The notes: generated by a model from the letters alone, not told the origin. DNA of 18,664 nucleotides from Cryomorphaceae bacterium (GCA_021298235.1 JAJTDX010000094.1:1-18664), one strand, 5' to 3'. Counted from the first letter of the stretch, positions 1 through 8,157 are shown. Numbers and translations: made by a program.

Positions 1-3000
1 GACAATCAGGGTGTTTGATCTTAAATTAGACGGGAGTACACGGGATATTTCTATTTATGCCGATTCCATCAAAAGTAACCTTGGAAGCATTGGTCTGGCG
101 TCAGGAATGCAACTTAAACAATTAGGTGACATATACGCCTTCAACACACATGACTCACTCAAAGGTGTCCAATTTAACGCAGTTTCTCTCAATACCTTAA
201 CCGGTCTTACCCAATTCGGTCTGGCTGACGGAGACATCGCGTTAAAAGGATCGATTAGCGATCAGGGAAAAGTCTATCTCCATAAAATCTCAGGTTTCGT
301 CAAACGATTTGATTTAATGGGATATCCTTACAGCAATATTGAGATCAAAAAAGGAAGTTTCATAAACAATGTTTTTGAAGGAGAAATGGATGTGAAAGAC
401 GACAATCTGGATCTCACGTACAACGGAAGGCTGGATTTGAATGGAGACAAGCATCTTCAATTTTCTGTCGACCTAACAAGAGCCGTTTTAGATAAGTTAC
501 AATTATCGGACAAAGCAGGAACCAGATTAAGCTCGAACTTCAGAGTGGATATTTTCGGGGACACCCCTAACAAAATGAGGGGCAACATAACTCTGGATGG
601 CCTACTATATATTGAAGGTGAAAAGAAAATACGCGTTCCCAGCCTTAGTCTGCATGTGGAGAGAGGCAAAGAAGATGTATTCCACTTACAAAGTAAAGTC
701 GCCGATGCAACCTTAAAAGGAAAAATCAACTTTGAAACACTCATCAGTGATTTTTCTAACCAGTTCAGTAAAGTGTTCCCTTCTATTCAGGTGCAAGAAG
801 TGAACAAAAATAAAAGTGGGAAACAAAAAAATAAGGCAGTAAAAAGTCATTTTTCATATGAGATAATTTCAAAAGACCTCAGCGAAGTACTGGAGATTTT
901 TGTTCCCGAACTTCAGATTCCAAAGCACAGTGTGCTTCAGGGGCACTATGATGGTGAATTATCCAATTTCACCCTTTCATTTGAATCTCCTGAGGTTATT
1001 TATGACAGCATACGTTTCAAGAAAATCAAATTGGATCAAAGTCTAACAAGCAGTGGCATTTCCGCCGAATACACGGTGTCAGAATTAGCCCTAAGTGATT
1101 CAATTATATTTCATAAGGTACGCTTTCTTGCAAATGGAACGCAGGAAAATTTGCTCTCTGAATTGACCTGGGACAAAAATACGGAGGATGATTCCCGGAT
1201 CAGCTGGGAAACCCATATTCCAAATACGAACGAAATTAATTTCGAGTTGCTCCCCTCCTACTTCAGTATTAACCAACAAAAATGGGAGATTGAAAAAGAA
1301 TCTCATCTCAAGATCGCAAACAATGAATTTCACATTACTAAACTCAAAATTCAGCGTGCAGATCAGTTTATCTCCATCGATGGCAAGATCTCACGAAACG
1401 ATTCGGATAAATTAAATTTTCAATTGAACGATATTGACCTGAAAGAGATTAGTGACTTGCTGGGATCCGAGGTGGCAATGAAAGGAAAACTGAATGGGTG
1501 GGGATACATAGCCAATCCATATACCAACCTTACCTACATGGGTGATGCTTCTATCCGGGAATTCTATTTGAATGAACGAGAAGTAGGTGACGTGTACCTT
1601 CAGTCAGATTGGAACAAACAACGTGAAAGCATCAGATTGGAAGGAGATTTGACTTATAGAGGGGCACAAACCTTCAAATTCGACGGAAATTACTACCTGG
1701 ACAAAGAGACCGACAACCTCGACTTCGACCTGGTTTTTGATCAAACAGATATTCAATTCACGAATGCTTTCATGGATCCTGACGTTATTCGGAACATTAA
1801 AGGAGTCGTAGATGGAAGAATCAGCGTAAAAGGTACTCCGGAATTCCCCAAACTTAAAGGAGAAGTAAATCTGTTGGCCGGGAATGCAAAAGTTGAATTG
1901 CTTGGAGTCAATTTTGGCTTGAACGGAAAGATAAAGGCGGACGAATATGGTTTTTATATTGATAATATGCCCGTATTAGACGAAGACGGAAATTCCGGAT
2001 CTTTGATTGGGTCGATATACCATTCCAACTTCGAGGATTGGAACTTTGATCTTCAATTTGATCTGGACAAAAATACCTCCGTCTACCAATCTGCATTCCT
2101 GAGTTTTGTGCCTGGCAATACAACGATGAGTAAATTCCTTGTTCTCAACACAAAATTCAAAGAGGGGGATTATTATTTCGGAAAAGCATATGTAACGGGA
2201 AAGGCAAACATTTTTGGTTATTCTGACAATCTTGACATTACGGTGGACCTTAAAACCCAACGAGGAACTACGGTAAATTTCCCCATGTTCGGTATGACTG
2301 AACTGGAGGAAGAGAATGGATACATCAAATTCTTGAAGAAAGGCGAAGACATTCAAATAGAACAACCAAAAATTGACTTTTCGGGAGTGAATCTCGACCT
2401 GAATTTTAAGGTTACTCCGGATGCTAAATTGAAAATCATCTTCAATGAAACCACTGGAGACGAAATCAGTGCAGCGGGAAGTGGAGATATTAACATTGAA
2501 CTTGACAATCTTGGGGATTTAAGTATGGAAGGCACATTTCGCGTAAAAGAAGGAATGTACAATTTTGCCATGGGTCCGATCAAACAACCATTTTATATCG
2601 AAGATGGGGGAACCATCACGTGGACAGGCGATCCTTACAATGCGACGATCGATCTGAAAACGTATTACGAAGTGTACGCCAACCTTACTGAGATAGCGCC
2701 TGATCAGTTTCAGGGGAGCACTGCGAACAGCACTCAAAAAGTCCAGTGCTACCTGGGGTTGACAGAATCTTTAATGAAGCCTGCAATTGGATTTGACATC
2801 AAAGCTCCCAAGGCAGATGAATCCGGGAAGGCACTGATCTCAAGAATCACCGGAGATAAGGATGAGTTGAACAGGCAATTTTTCTCACTTATGCTTTGGA
2901 AACGCTTTCAGCCACTGAAAGGCACAACAGCTGCGGGCGGTTCAGCAGCAATGGACCTCGTTTCAAATCAGATCAATTCCATGCTTTCGCAAGTTTCCAA

Positions 3001-3424
3001 AGATTACAAACTCAATGTGAATCTGGATTCAGATCAGTTGAGTGGTGAGAGCACCTATGAGTTTGGCGTTACAAAAGGATTTCTGGATAACCGTCTTATT
3101 CTCAACGGTAGCTTTGGTGTGGAAAATGTTACCAGCTCCTCTCAGTCTCAAAGCGCATTGATTGGTGACGTTCGACTTGAATATTTATTAAATGAAAGTG
3201 GAACCGTTCGGATAAACGTCTTTAACGAATCCAACGACTTCTCCGTTATTAATGAAAAAAGCCTTGGACCATTTACACAAGGTGCGGGAATTCATTACCA
3301 GGAAGACTTCGACAATTTCGATAATTTCAAGCTGGCGCAATATTTTCTGGATATTTTCAGAAAGAAAGGAAACAAGCGTTATCCCGTAAAACGAAACAAA
3401 CGCCAAACCGTGATAACAGACTAA
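1..3424 (+). CDS. tamB: TamB-like translocation/assembly module protein, 5' end missing
   Basis: The frame is open to the left window edge, so the GTG at 11 is not a real start and the N-terminus lies upstream. About 1140 residues are visible. The sequence is rich in alternating polar and apolar beta strands without enzyme motifs, as expected of the long beta-taco proteins of the AsmA/TamB group that span the periplasm and act in outer-membrane protein or lipid transport. The last 450 residues carry the recognisable TamB C-terminal region (DUF490), including GDLSMEGTFRVKEGMYNF and the following segment with IEDGGTITWTGDPYNATIDL, both typical of Bacteroidota TamB. The end is basic (KRNKRQTVITD). 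Family knowledge gives the envelope role; the exact cargo is unknown. No terminator is visible before the next gene, which starts 75 bases downstream with its own promoter-like box. Confidence 0.88.
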   Translation, partial: TIRVFDLKLDGSTRDISIYADSIKSNLGSIGLASGMQLKQLGDIYAFNTHDSLKGVQFNAVSLNTLTGLTQFGLADGDIALKGSISDQGKVYLHKISGFVKRFDLMGYPYSNIEIKKGSFINNVFEGEMDVKDDNLDLTYNGRLDLNGDKHLQFSVDLTRAVLDKLQLSDKAGTRLSSNFRVDIFGDTPNKMRGNITLDGLLYIEGEKKIRVPSLSLHVERGKEDVFHLQSKVADATLKGKINFETLISDFSNQFSKVFPSIQVQEVNKNKSGKQKNKAVKSHFSYEIISKDLSEVLEIFVPELQIPKHSVLQGHYDGELSNFTLSFESPEVIYDSIRFKKIKLDQSLTSSGISAEYTVSELALSDSIIFHKVRFLANGTQENLLSELTWDKNTEDDSRISWETHIPNTNEINFELLPSYFSINQQKWEIEKESHLKIANNEFHITKLKIQRADQFISIDGKISRNDSDKLNFQLNDIDLKEISDLLGSEVAMKGKLNGWGYIANPYTNLTYMGDASIREFYLNEREVGDVYLQSDWNKQRESIRLEGDLTYRGAQTFKFDGNYYLDKETDNLDFDLVFDQTDIQFTNAFMDPDVIRNIKGVVDGRISVKGTPEFPKLKGEVNLLAGNAKVELLGVNFGLNGKIKADEYGFYIDNMPVLDEDGNSGSLIGSIYHSNFEDWNFDLQFDLDKNTSVYQSAFLSFVPGNTTMSKFLVLNTKFKEGDYYFGKAYVTGKANIFGYSDNLDITVDLKTQRGTTVNFPMFGMTELEEENGYIKFLKKGEDIQIEQPKIDFSGVNLDLNFKVTPDAKLKIIFNETTGDEISAAGSGDINIELDNLGDLSMEGTFRVKEGMYNFAMGPIKQPFYIEDGGTITWTGDPYNATIDLKTYYEVYANLTEIAPDQFQGSTANSTQKVQCYLGLTESLMKPAIGFDIKAPKADESGKALISRITGDKDELNRQFFSLMLWKRFQPLKGTTAAGGSAAMDLVSNQINSMLSQVSKDYKLNVNLDSDQLSGESTYEFGVTKGFLDNRLILNGSFGVENVTSSSQSQSALIGDVRLEYLLNESGTVRINVFNESNDFSVINEKSLGPFTQGAGIHYQEDFDNFDNFKLAQYFLDIFRKKGNKRYPVKRNKRQTVITD

Positions 3425-3472
3425 TTACTATTCTTACGTATTCAGATAAATCGTTGCTTCAATTGGATTTCT

Positions 3473-3480
3473 TACTTTTA
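3473..3480 (+). promoter_or_regulatory. Bacteroidota -7 promoter box for the biotin carboxylase gene
   Basis: TACTTTTA matches seven of eight positions of the Bacteroidota -7 consensus TAnnTTTG. A TTG at 3454-3456 lies 16 bases upstream and could serve as the -33 element, slightly closer than usual. The box ends 19 bases before the ATG at 3500. The same octamer at the same distance precedes sucC. Confidence 0.45.
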
Positions 3481-3499
3481 TCCTGAAATCATTTGATCC

Positions 3500-4929
3500 A
3501 TGAAAAAAGTCCTTATCGCTAACCGAGGAGAAATTGCAAGAAGAGTTATCCGAACTCTGAAAAAAATGAATATTTCCAGCGTCGCTATTTACTCTGACGC
3601 TGACAGAAACTCTCCACATGTTCTAGAGGCTGACGAGTCTGTTTACGTAGGCGCAAGTCCCTCAGCAGAAAGTTATTTAAAACAAGATGTCATTCTTCAA
3701 CATTGCAAAGATTTGGGTGTAGACGGTATCCATCCGGGATATGGATTTCTTTCTGAAAATGCTGGTTTTGCAAGAAAAGTGAAAGCTGCGGGCATTAAGC
3801 TCATCGGTCCATCGCCTGAAAGTATGGAGATCATGGGTGATAAGCTGAGTGCAAAACAAGCGGTTAAAACCTACAATGTGCCTCTCGTCCCTGGTGTAGA
3901 TGAGGCGATAAGTGATGTAAATGAAGCCATTAAAATTGCCGAACAAGTTGGATATCCGGTACTCATAAAGGCTTCGGCAGGTGGGGGTGGTAAAGGAATG
4001 CGTCTGGTTGAAAACTCCTCAGAGTTTGCTGAGCAGATGCGTCTTGCGCAAAATGAAGCTCGCTCCTCATTCGGCGACGATGCTGTTTTCATTGAAAAGT
4101 TTGTAACGAAACCACGACACATTGAAATTCAGGTTTTTGCAGATCAGTCCGGGAACACGGTATATCTTTTTGAACGTGAATGTTCTGTGCAGAGGAGACA
4201 TCAAAAGGTGGTCGAAGAAGCCCCAAGTGCAATTGTCAGTGCTGAATTGCGCCGAAAAATGGGAGAAGCAGCCGTTGCAGTTTGTAAGGCATGTAATTAC
4301 GAAGGTGCCGGAACTGTTGAATTCTTACTCGACGGCGATTTGAATTTCTATTTTTTGGAAATGAATACGCGTTTACAAGTGGAACACCCCGTAACTGAAG
4401 AAATTACAGGTCTCGACCTTGTCGAATGGCAGATACGAGTTGCCAGAGGTGAGGAATTACCCAAAAAGCAAGATGAATTATCCATGTACCTGACATAGGC
4501 ACACTCAATCGATACCGAATACCTTCCGGAAAAAGTGTGCGCGTGGATGATGCATTCGTTGAAGGTATGGACATACCAATCTATTACGATCCAATGATTG
4601 CCAAACTTGTAGTCTGGGGAAAAACAAGAATGGATGCCATCGAACGGACCATCAAAGCAATAGATGAATATCAAATCTCCGGAGTAAAAACAACGCTAGA
4701 TTTTGGTAAATACGTTATGAAACATGAAGCGTTCCGTTCCGGAAGTTTTGACACTAATTTCGTGAAGCATTATTTTCAGGATCCTTCTATCATGTATGAA
4801 TCGATGGAGGAAGAACAAGATGCCTTACAGCACAGCATCAACCAAATCTGGGATCATATAAAAGAGTATCAGAAAAAAGAATTTGCATCCCGAGAAATAA
4901 CGAGCTCTTGGAAAAATGCTGTTGGATAA
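3500..4929 (+). pseudogene. accC: Biotin carboxylase subunit of acetyl-/acyl-CoA carboxylase, frameshifted by an internal deletion
   Basis: The product would carry out ATP-dependent carboxylation of biotin on a carrier protein, the first half-reaction of acetyl-CoA or propionyl-CoA carboxylase. The first frame (3500-4498) starts MKKVLIANRGEIARR and holds the ATP-grasp glycine loop AGGGGKGM (160-167), RHIEIQVFAD, and the E287-M-N289-T-R291 metal/active-site cluster followed by QVEHPVTE. After DELS the frame reads MYLT and stops at 4496-4498. The next frame continues from 4489 as PDIGTLNRYRIPSGKSVRVDD, with the C-terminal BC domain and a tail ending SSWKNAVG. What is missing is the conserved stretch that normally reads about I-x-GHA-x-E-x-R-x-x-AEDP-x-x-F, roughly 52-55 bases, so about 18 codons plus a frame change. 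Restored, the protein would be about 494 residues, a normal size for Bacteroidota acyl-CoA carboxylase BC subunits lacking a biotin domain. The gene is otherwise intact, so this is either a very recent lesion or a sequence/assembly error. Substrate (acetyl versus propionyl) cannot be decided. Confidence 0.85.
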
Positions 4930-4971
4930 AAAAATGAATACAACCATGTCGCCCGTTTTTAAATAAACCCT

Positions 4972-4979
4972 TACTTTTA
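4972..4979 (+). promoter_or_regulatory. Bacteroidota -7 promoter box for sucC
   Basis: TACTTTTA, identical to the box before the biotin carboxylase gene, ends 19 bases before the sucC ATG. No convincing TTG -33 element is seen at the usual distance. Confidence 0.4.
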
Positions 4980-4998
4980 ACACTCAAAATTCAACGCA

Positions 4999-6210
4999 AT
5001 GAACTTACACGAATATCAGGGAAAATCCATATTGAAAAGTTACGGTGTCGCGATCCAGGAAGGGATTGTGATCGACAAAGTCGAAGATGCCGTTGAAGCA
5101 GCAAAGAAGCTAACCGAACAAACCGGCACTGGTTGGTATGTGGTAAAAGCACAGATTCATGCTGGTGGACGAGGGAAAGGAAAAGTGGAGGAAACAGGTT
5201 CAAATGGAGTAGTCTTAGCTAAAGGTATTGGTGAGGTCGAAGAAAAGGTAAAAGGCATTCTTGGTGGTCACCTTGTTACTCTTCAAACCAACGGTAAAGG
5301 CAAAAAGGTGAATAAAGTTCTCCTTGCACAGGATGTGTACTACCCAGGCGAAAGCGAGGTTGAAGAATTCTACATGTCTGTCTTGCTTGACAGAGAGAAA
5401 GCAAGAAATGTAATCGTTTATTCCACCGAAGGAGGAATGGATATTGAGCATGTAGCTGAACATACTCCTGAAAAGATCTACAAAGAATTTATCGATCCAC
5501 GCGTTGGACTTCAAGGTTTTCAAGCAAGAAAGATTGCATTCAATCTTGGACTTTCAGGAGAGGCGTTCAAACAGATGACGAAATTCATTTCATCGTTGTA
5601 CAAAGCGTATGAAGGAATAGATGCTTCGATGTTCGAGATCAATCCTGTTCTGAAAACATCCGACAACAAGATCATCGCTGTTGACTCAAAAGTTACATTG
5701 GACGGAAACGGTTTGTTCCGACACCCAGAATATACTGAAATGCGAGACAAAACAGAAGAAGATCCAACTGAAGTTGAGGCAGATGAGGCTGGATTGAATT
5801 TCGTTAAACTAGATGGAAATGTTGCCTGTATGGTAAACGGTGCAGGATTGGCAATGGCAACCATGGATATTATTAAATATTCCGGAGGCAACCCGGCAAA
5901 CTTCCTTGATGTAGGTGGAACGGCCAATGCAGAACGTGTCGAAAAAGCATTCCATATTATTTTAAAAGACCCTAATGTAAAGGCCATTTTGATAAACATT
6001 TTCGGAGGTATTGTTCGCTGTGATCGTGTTGCACAAGGTGTTGTAGATGCGTACAAAAACATCGGTTCCATCCCTGTTCCGATCATCGTGCGACTTCAAG
6101 GTACAAATGCTGAGGAAGCAAAAAAACTAATAGATGAATCAGGATTGAATGTTCACTCAGCAGTTCTTCTACAAGAAGCTGCTGACAAAGTGAAAGAGGT
6201 TCTTTCTTAA
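4999..6210 (+). CDS. sucC: Succinate-CoA ligase (ADP-forming) subunit beta
   Basis: This is the beta subunit of succinyl-CoA synthetase, which with SucD converts succinyl-CoA, ADP and phosphate to succinate, CoA and ATP in the TCA cycle. It has 403 residues, close to the usual 385-405. It begins MNLHEYQGKSILKSYGV, the typical ATP-grasp N-terminus, followed by VKAQIHAGGRGKGK. The middle has FEINPVLKTSDNKIIAVDSK, and the C-terminal ligase domain has CMVNGAGLAMATMD, GGNPANFLDVGG and ILINIFGGIVRCD, the segment that meets the alpha subunit. Nothing looks damaged. sucD is not adjacent on either side, which is common in Bacteroidota. It is closed by a hairpin terminator at 6232-6257 and so is probably monocistronic. 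Confidence 0.96.
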   Translation: MNLHEYQGKSILKSYGVAIQEGIVIDKVEDAVEAAKKLTEQTGTGWYVVKAQIHAGGRGKGKVEETGSNGVVLAKGIGEVEEKVKGILGGHLVTLQTNGKGKKVNKVLLAQDVYYPGESEVEEFYMSVLLDREKARNVIVYSTEGGMDIEHVAEHTPEKIYKEFIDPRVGLQGFQARKIAFNLGLSGEAFKQMTKFISSLYKAYEGIDASMFEINPVLKTSDNKIIAVDSKVTLDGNGLFRHPEYTEMRDKTEEDPTEVEADEAGLNFVKLDGNVACMVNGAGLAMATMDIIKYSGGNPANFLDVGGTANAERVEKAFHIILKDPNVKAILINIFGGIVRCDRVAQGVVDAYKNIGSIPVPIIVRLQGTNAEEAKKLIDESGLNVHSAVLLQEAADKVKEVLS

Positions 6211-6231
6211 CAAATAAAAAATATGCGAAGG

Positions 6232-6257
6232 GCTTCTCAGAAATGGGGAGCTTTTTT
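6232..6257 (+). terminator. Rho-independent terminator of sucC
   Basis: A seven-pair stem GCTTCTC (6232-6238) with GGGGAGC (6245-6251), including two G-U pairs, has a six-base loop and is followed directly by six T residues. It lies 21 bases after the sucC stop. Confidence 0.75.
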
Positions 6258-6265
6258 GTTTTCTG

Positions 6266-6298
6266 AATTGTCAATTGGTTAATTGACAATTGACAATT
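6266..6298. repeat. Perfect inverted repeat with an extra tandem arm before map
   Basis: AATTGTCAATT (6266-6276) and AATTGACAATT (6281-6291) form a perfect 11-base inverted repeat around the loop GGTT. A third overlapping copy of the right arm, AATTGACAATT, lies at 6288-6298. The repeat ends just before the map -7 box and contains the possible -33 TTGs, so it could be an operator or a weak hairpin without a T tract. Confidence 0.7.
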
Positions 6299-6308
6299 TC
6301 TATCTTTG
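6275..6308 (+). promoter_or_regulatory. Promoter of map
   Basis: TATCTTTG (6301-6308) is a perfect TAnnTTTG -7 box. Candidate -33 TTGs are at 6275-6277 (23 bases between) and 6283-6285 (15 bases between), both inside the inverted repeat. This placement means the TTG at 6306 cannot be the translation start, because it is part of the promoter. Confidence 0.65.
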
Positions 6309-6338
6309 CCAATCATCATGAATATCTTCAACCGAAAT

Positions 6339-7121
6339 ATGATCATTTACAAAACACCTCAAGAAATTGAGATCATGCGTGAAGCTGCTCAAATTGTAAG
6401 TCGCACTTTGGGAAAAATCGCGGAAGTTATCAAACCGGGAATTCATACACTTCTATTAGATGAGTTGGCGGAGGAATATATTCGCTCACAAAATGCAGTT
6501 CCAGGCTTTAAAGGAATGTATGGATTTCCCTATACACTTTGTATTTCAGTCAATGAGCAAGTCGTGCATGGGATGCCAAGTAAGCGCGTTTTAGAAGAAG
6601 GCGATATTATTTCTGTAGATTGTGGAGCTGTTTTCGAAGGATTCTACGGTGATCACGCCTACACTTTCGAGGTAGGAGAAGTTAAACCGGAGATAAAAAA
6701 ACTACTAGAGGTAACCAAGGAGTGCCTCTACATTGGCATTGAACAATGCACAACAGCCAACAGAATTGAAGACATTGGATACGCCATTCAACAGCATGCT
6801 GAGAGTCACGGATACGGTGTAGTTCGCGACCTTGTTGGCCATGGACTTGGCAGAAGCTTGCATGAAGATCCTCAAGTGCCAAACTATGGGAGAAGAGGAA
6901 GAGGTAAAAAAATTCAAAACGGGCTTACGATTGCAATCGAACCGATGATCAATATGGGAACCGAACGTGTTGTTCAATTAGATGACAAATGGACAATTGT
7001 TACTGAAGATAATCTTCCGAGTGCACATTTCGAGCATGATGTTGCTGTGGTGGATGGAAAACCGGTAATACTTTCCACATTTGATTATGTCGACAAAGCT
7101 CTTGCGGCCAAAAAGAAATGA
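6339..7121 (+). CDS. map: Type I methionine aminopeptidase
   Basis: It removes the N-terminal methionine from nascent proteins in the cytoplasm using two metal ions. With the start chosen here the protein is 260 residues, MIIYKTPQEIEIMREAA, the usual N-terminus of the family. The five metal ligands are present: D94 and D105 (VDCGAVFEGFYGDHAYTF), H168 (GHGLGRSLHEDP), E201 (IAIEPMI) and E232 (HFEHDVAVV), each three positions below the E. coli numbering. HGMPSKR supplies the substrate-pocket histidine. The alternative ATG at 6318 would give only a very short leader after the promoter box at 6301-6308, but cannot be excluded. The TGA overlaps the ATG of the following membrane protein gene. Confidence 0.95.
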   Translation: MIIYKTPQEIEIMREAAQIVSRTLGKIAEVIKPGIHTLLLDELAEEYIRSQNAVPGFKGMYGFPYTLCISVNEQVVHGMPSKRVLEEGDIISVDCGAVFEGFYGDHAYTFEVGEVKPEIKKLLEVTKECLYIGIEQCTTANRIEDIGYAIQQHAESHGYGVVRDLVGHGLGRSLHEDPQVPNYGRRGRGKKIQNGLTIAIEPMINMGTERVVQLDDKWTIVTEDNLPSAHFEHDVAVVDGKPVILSTFDYVDKALAAKKK

Positions 7122-7675
7122 CTAGAGAAGAACGAGCTGTTGTCATCGTTTTTCTGATCTCCTTCCTCTACGGATTGGGATTTTTTTTGCAATCTGGCGT
7201 ATTCATGATTCCAGTCCCCCTGTTTCCGGCTTTCACATTTGTGCTGAGTCTTTATTTTGCCCGCTTGCACTTTCGTAAGGAAAAACTGCTCTCTTTTATT
7301 CTTATAGCTGCAACCCTCATAGAACTCAGTGTTTCTCCTATTTTTTTATCATTTTTCTTAAATGAGGAAAGCTTTGCCCAACTTGAGGGAATGGACCTGT
7401 TAAAATTCTTGTCTCGAGTGTTTCTGATTGTGGGAATAGTCCGTTCACTTTACAACCCTGAGAGCATGAAAAATAACCTAATATGTTTTTTGTCTTGCGG
7501 CATATTACTTTTATCGGGATTTTTGAATGTCTTCTTTTGGTATATGCTTTCTTTGAGCTTTATCACGATAATGCTTTACTTTCAATCGAAAAGGCAATAC
7601 CCTATTCACTTAATCGCCTTAACTATTCTGATTTTTAAAAGTACGGAATGGGTCTTCTTAAAATTTGTGATTTAG
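7118..7675 (+). CDS. Multi-spanning membrane protein of unknown function
   Basis: This 185-residue protein is almost entirely hydrophobic, with about six predicted helices, near residues 8-25, 31-48, 56-80, 95-112, 122-143 and 145-160 plus a C-terminal apolar stretch, and short basic loops (RLHFRKEK, QSKRQYP). I do not recognise a family and see no catalytic motif. Its ATG overlaps the map stop as ATGA, so it is probably translated by coupling from the map transcript. The overlap makes it a credible gene rather than a chance frame, but says little about function. Confidence 0.75.
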   Translation: MTREERAVVIVFLISFLYGLGFFLQSGVFMIPVPLFPAFTFVLSLYFARLHFRKEKLLSFILIAATLIELSVSPIFLSFFLNEESFAQLEGMDLLKFLSRVFLIVGIVRSLYNPESMKNNLICFLSCGILLLSGFLNVFFWYMLSLSFITIMLYFQSKRQYPIHLIALTILIFKSTEWVFLKFVI

Positions 7676-7714
7676 CTTCATGAGTTCTATACTTTTTTTG
7701 GTAGAGAATAGCTT

Positions 7715-7740
7715 TTGTATGGACTGAATTGTTATTTTTG
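7715..7740 (+). promoter_or_regulatory. Promoter of tRNA-Ser
   Basis: TATTTTTG (7733-7740) is a perfect -7 box, 21 bases before the tRNA. A TTG at 7715-7717 is a possible -33 element with a short spacer of 15 bases. Confidence 0.5.
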
Positions 7741-7761
7741 CCCCCTAGTTCTTTGAACCTT

Positions 7762-7848
7762 GGAGGGATGGGTGAGTGGCTGAAACCACCAGTTTGCTAA
7801 ACTGACGTACGGGTAACTGTACCGCGGGTTCGAATCCCGCTCTCTCCG
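7762..7848 (+). tRNA. tRNA-Ser(GCU)
   Basis: All arms are found: acceptor GGAGGGA with TCTCTCC, a three-pair D stem, anticodon loop TTGCTAA giving anticodon GCU, a long class II variable arm with a GTAC/GTAC stem, and T arm GCGGG-TTCGAAT-CCCGC. The discriminator is G at 7848, followed by CA, so CCA is not fully encoded. Two stem positions are imperfect: G5-U68 in the acceptor and a C27-A43 mismatch at the base of the anticodon stem. The last 16 bases of the gene plus its downstream flank are repeated at 7927-7967. Confidence 0.93.
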
Positions 7849-7873
7849 CAATGAAATGAAGGAAGAAGGGATG
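7833..7873 (+). repeat. 41-base direct repeat, copy 1 (tRNA-Ser 3' end plus flank)
   Basis: It starts in the T arm of tRNA-Ser (AATCCCGC) and runs through the acceptor 3' strand into the flank ending GGAAGAAGGGATG. An identical copy lies 94 bases downstream at 7927-7967. Confidence 0.9.
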
Positions 7874-7926
7874 AGAACCACGGTTCGAGACGAAGTCCAT
7901 CGAAATCAATGTCTCATTGATGAGAT

Positions 7927-7967
7927 AATCCCGCTCTCTCCGCAATGAAATGAAGGAAGAAGGGATG
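7927..7967 (+). repeat. 41-base direct repeat, copy 2 (detached tRNA-Ser tail)
   Basis: It is identical to 7833-7873. It carries the 3' T-stem strand and acceptor strand of tRNA-Ser with no 5' half, so it cannot make a tRNA. The 53 bases between the copies contain two alternative small inverted repeats: ATCAATG/CATTGAT (7905-7921) and TCTCAT/ATGAGA (7912-7925). A tRNA 3' end repeated in this way resembles the trace of site-specific integration, but no integrase gene is present. Confidence 0.85.
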
Positions 7968-7972
7968 TAAAG

Positions 7973-8002
7973 TTGGAAATTAATTTTATCTTCTTAGCTT
8001 TG
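7973..8002 (+). promoter_or_regulatory. Promoter of the tRNA-Pro unit
   Basis: TTG (7973-7975), a 19-base spacer and TAGCTTTG (7995-8002) fit the Bacteroidota TTG-N19-TAnnTTTG promoter exactly. Transcription would begin about 170 bases before tRNA-Pro and run through the tRNA-Pro relic. The leader also has a perfect seven-pair hairpin TTACAGA/TCTGTAA at 8011-8030. Confidence 0.65.
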
Positions 8003-8083
8003 CACTCCATTTACAGAAAACGATCTGTAATTATGCTAATTCTTAATCCTAAACAGATTACTTATAGCAAAACGTACTGAATA

Positions 8084-8157
8084 AAATACTTAGCATAGTC
8101 CGTTCATCGCGTCCCGTCGTTTTAGTCAGGAAGGTCGACGGTTCGGATTGCTCTTTG
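8084..8157 (+). pseudogene. Degenerate tRNA-Pro relic
   Basis: TAGCATAGTCCGTTCATCGCG (from 8091) matches the D region of the downstream tRNA-Pro at all but a few positions, and AGGTCGACGGTTCGGAT corresponds to its variable/T-loop region AGGTCGCAGGTTCGAAT. The anticodon region (8112-8131) has diverged and no longer gives a regular five-pair stem and seven-base loop. The 3' T-stem strand (TGCTC) and the acceptor strands do not pair. It is in the same orientation as, and just before, the functional tRNA-Pro. It is read as a decayed duplicate; the exact ends are uncertain. Confidence 0.55.

Noticed and set aside
1976..2365. 129-codon minus-strand frame inside tamB
   Set aside because: Antisense to a clear coding region with no supporting signal.
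3500..4929. Reading the biotin carboxylase region as two separate genes (3500-4498 and 4537-4929)
   Set aside because: The two frames are consecutive parts of one known protein, and homology resumes at 4489, before the second ATG, so this is one broken gene.
5520..6086. 188-codon open frame on the minus strand opposite sucC
   Set aside because: It lies wholly inside a strongly conserved gene, has no promoter or family resemblance, and its composition is that of an antisense shadow.
6306..6338. TTG at 6306 as the start of map
   Set aside because: It is the last part of a perfect -7 promoter box, and the family N-terminus begins at the ATG at 6339.
7833..7967. Calling the tRNA-Ser tail repeat an integrated mobile element with attL/attR
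   Set aside because: Only 53 bases lie between the copies and no integrase or cargo is present, so it is listed only as a repeat and possible scar.
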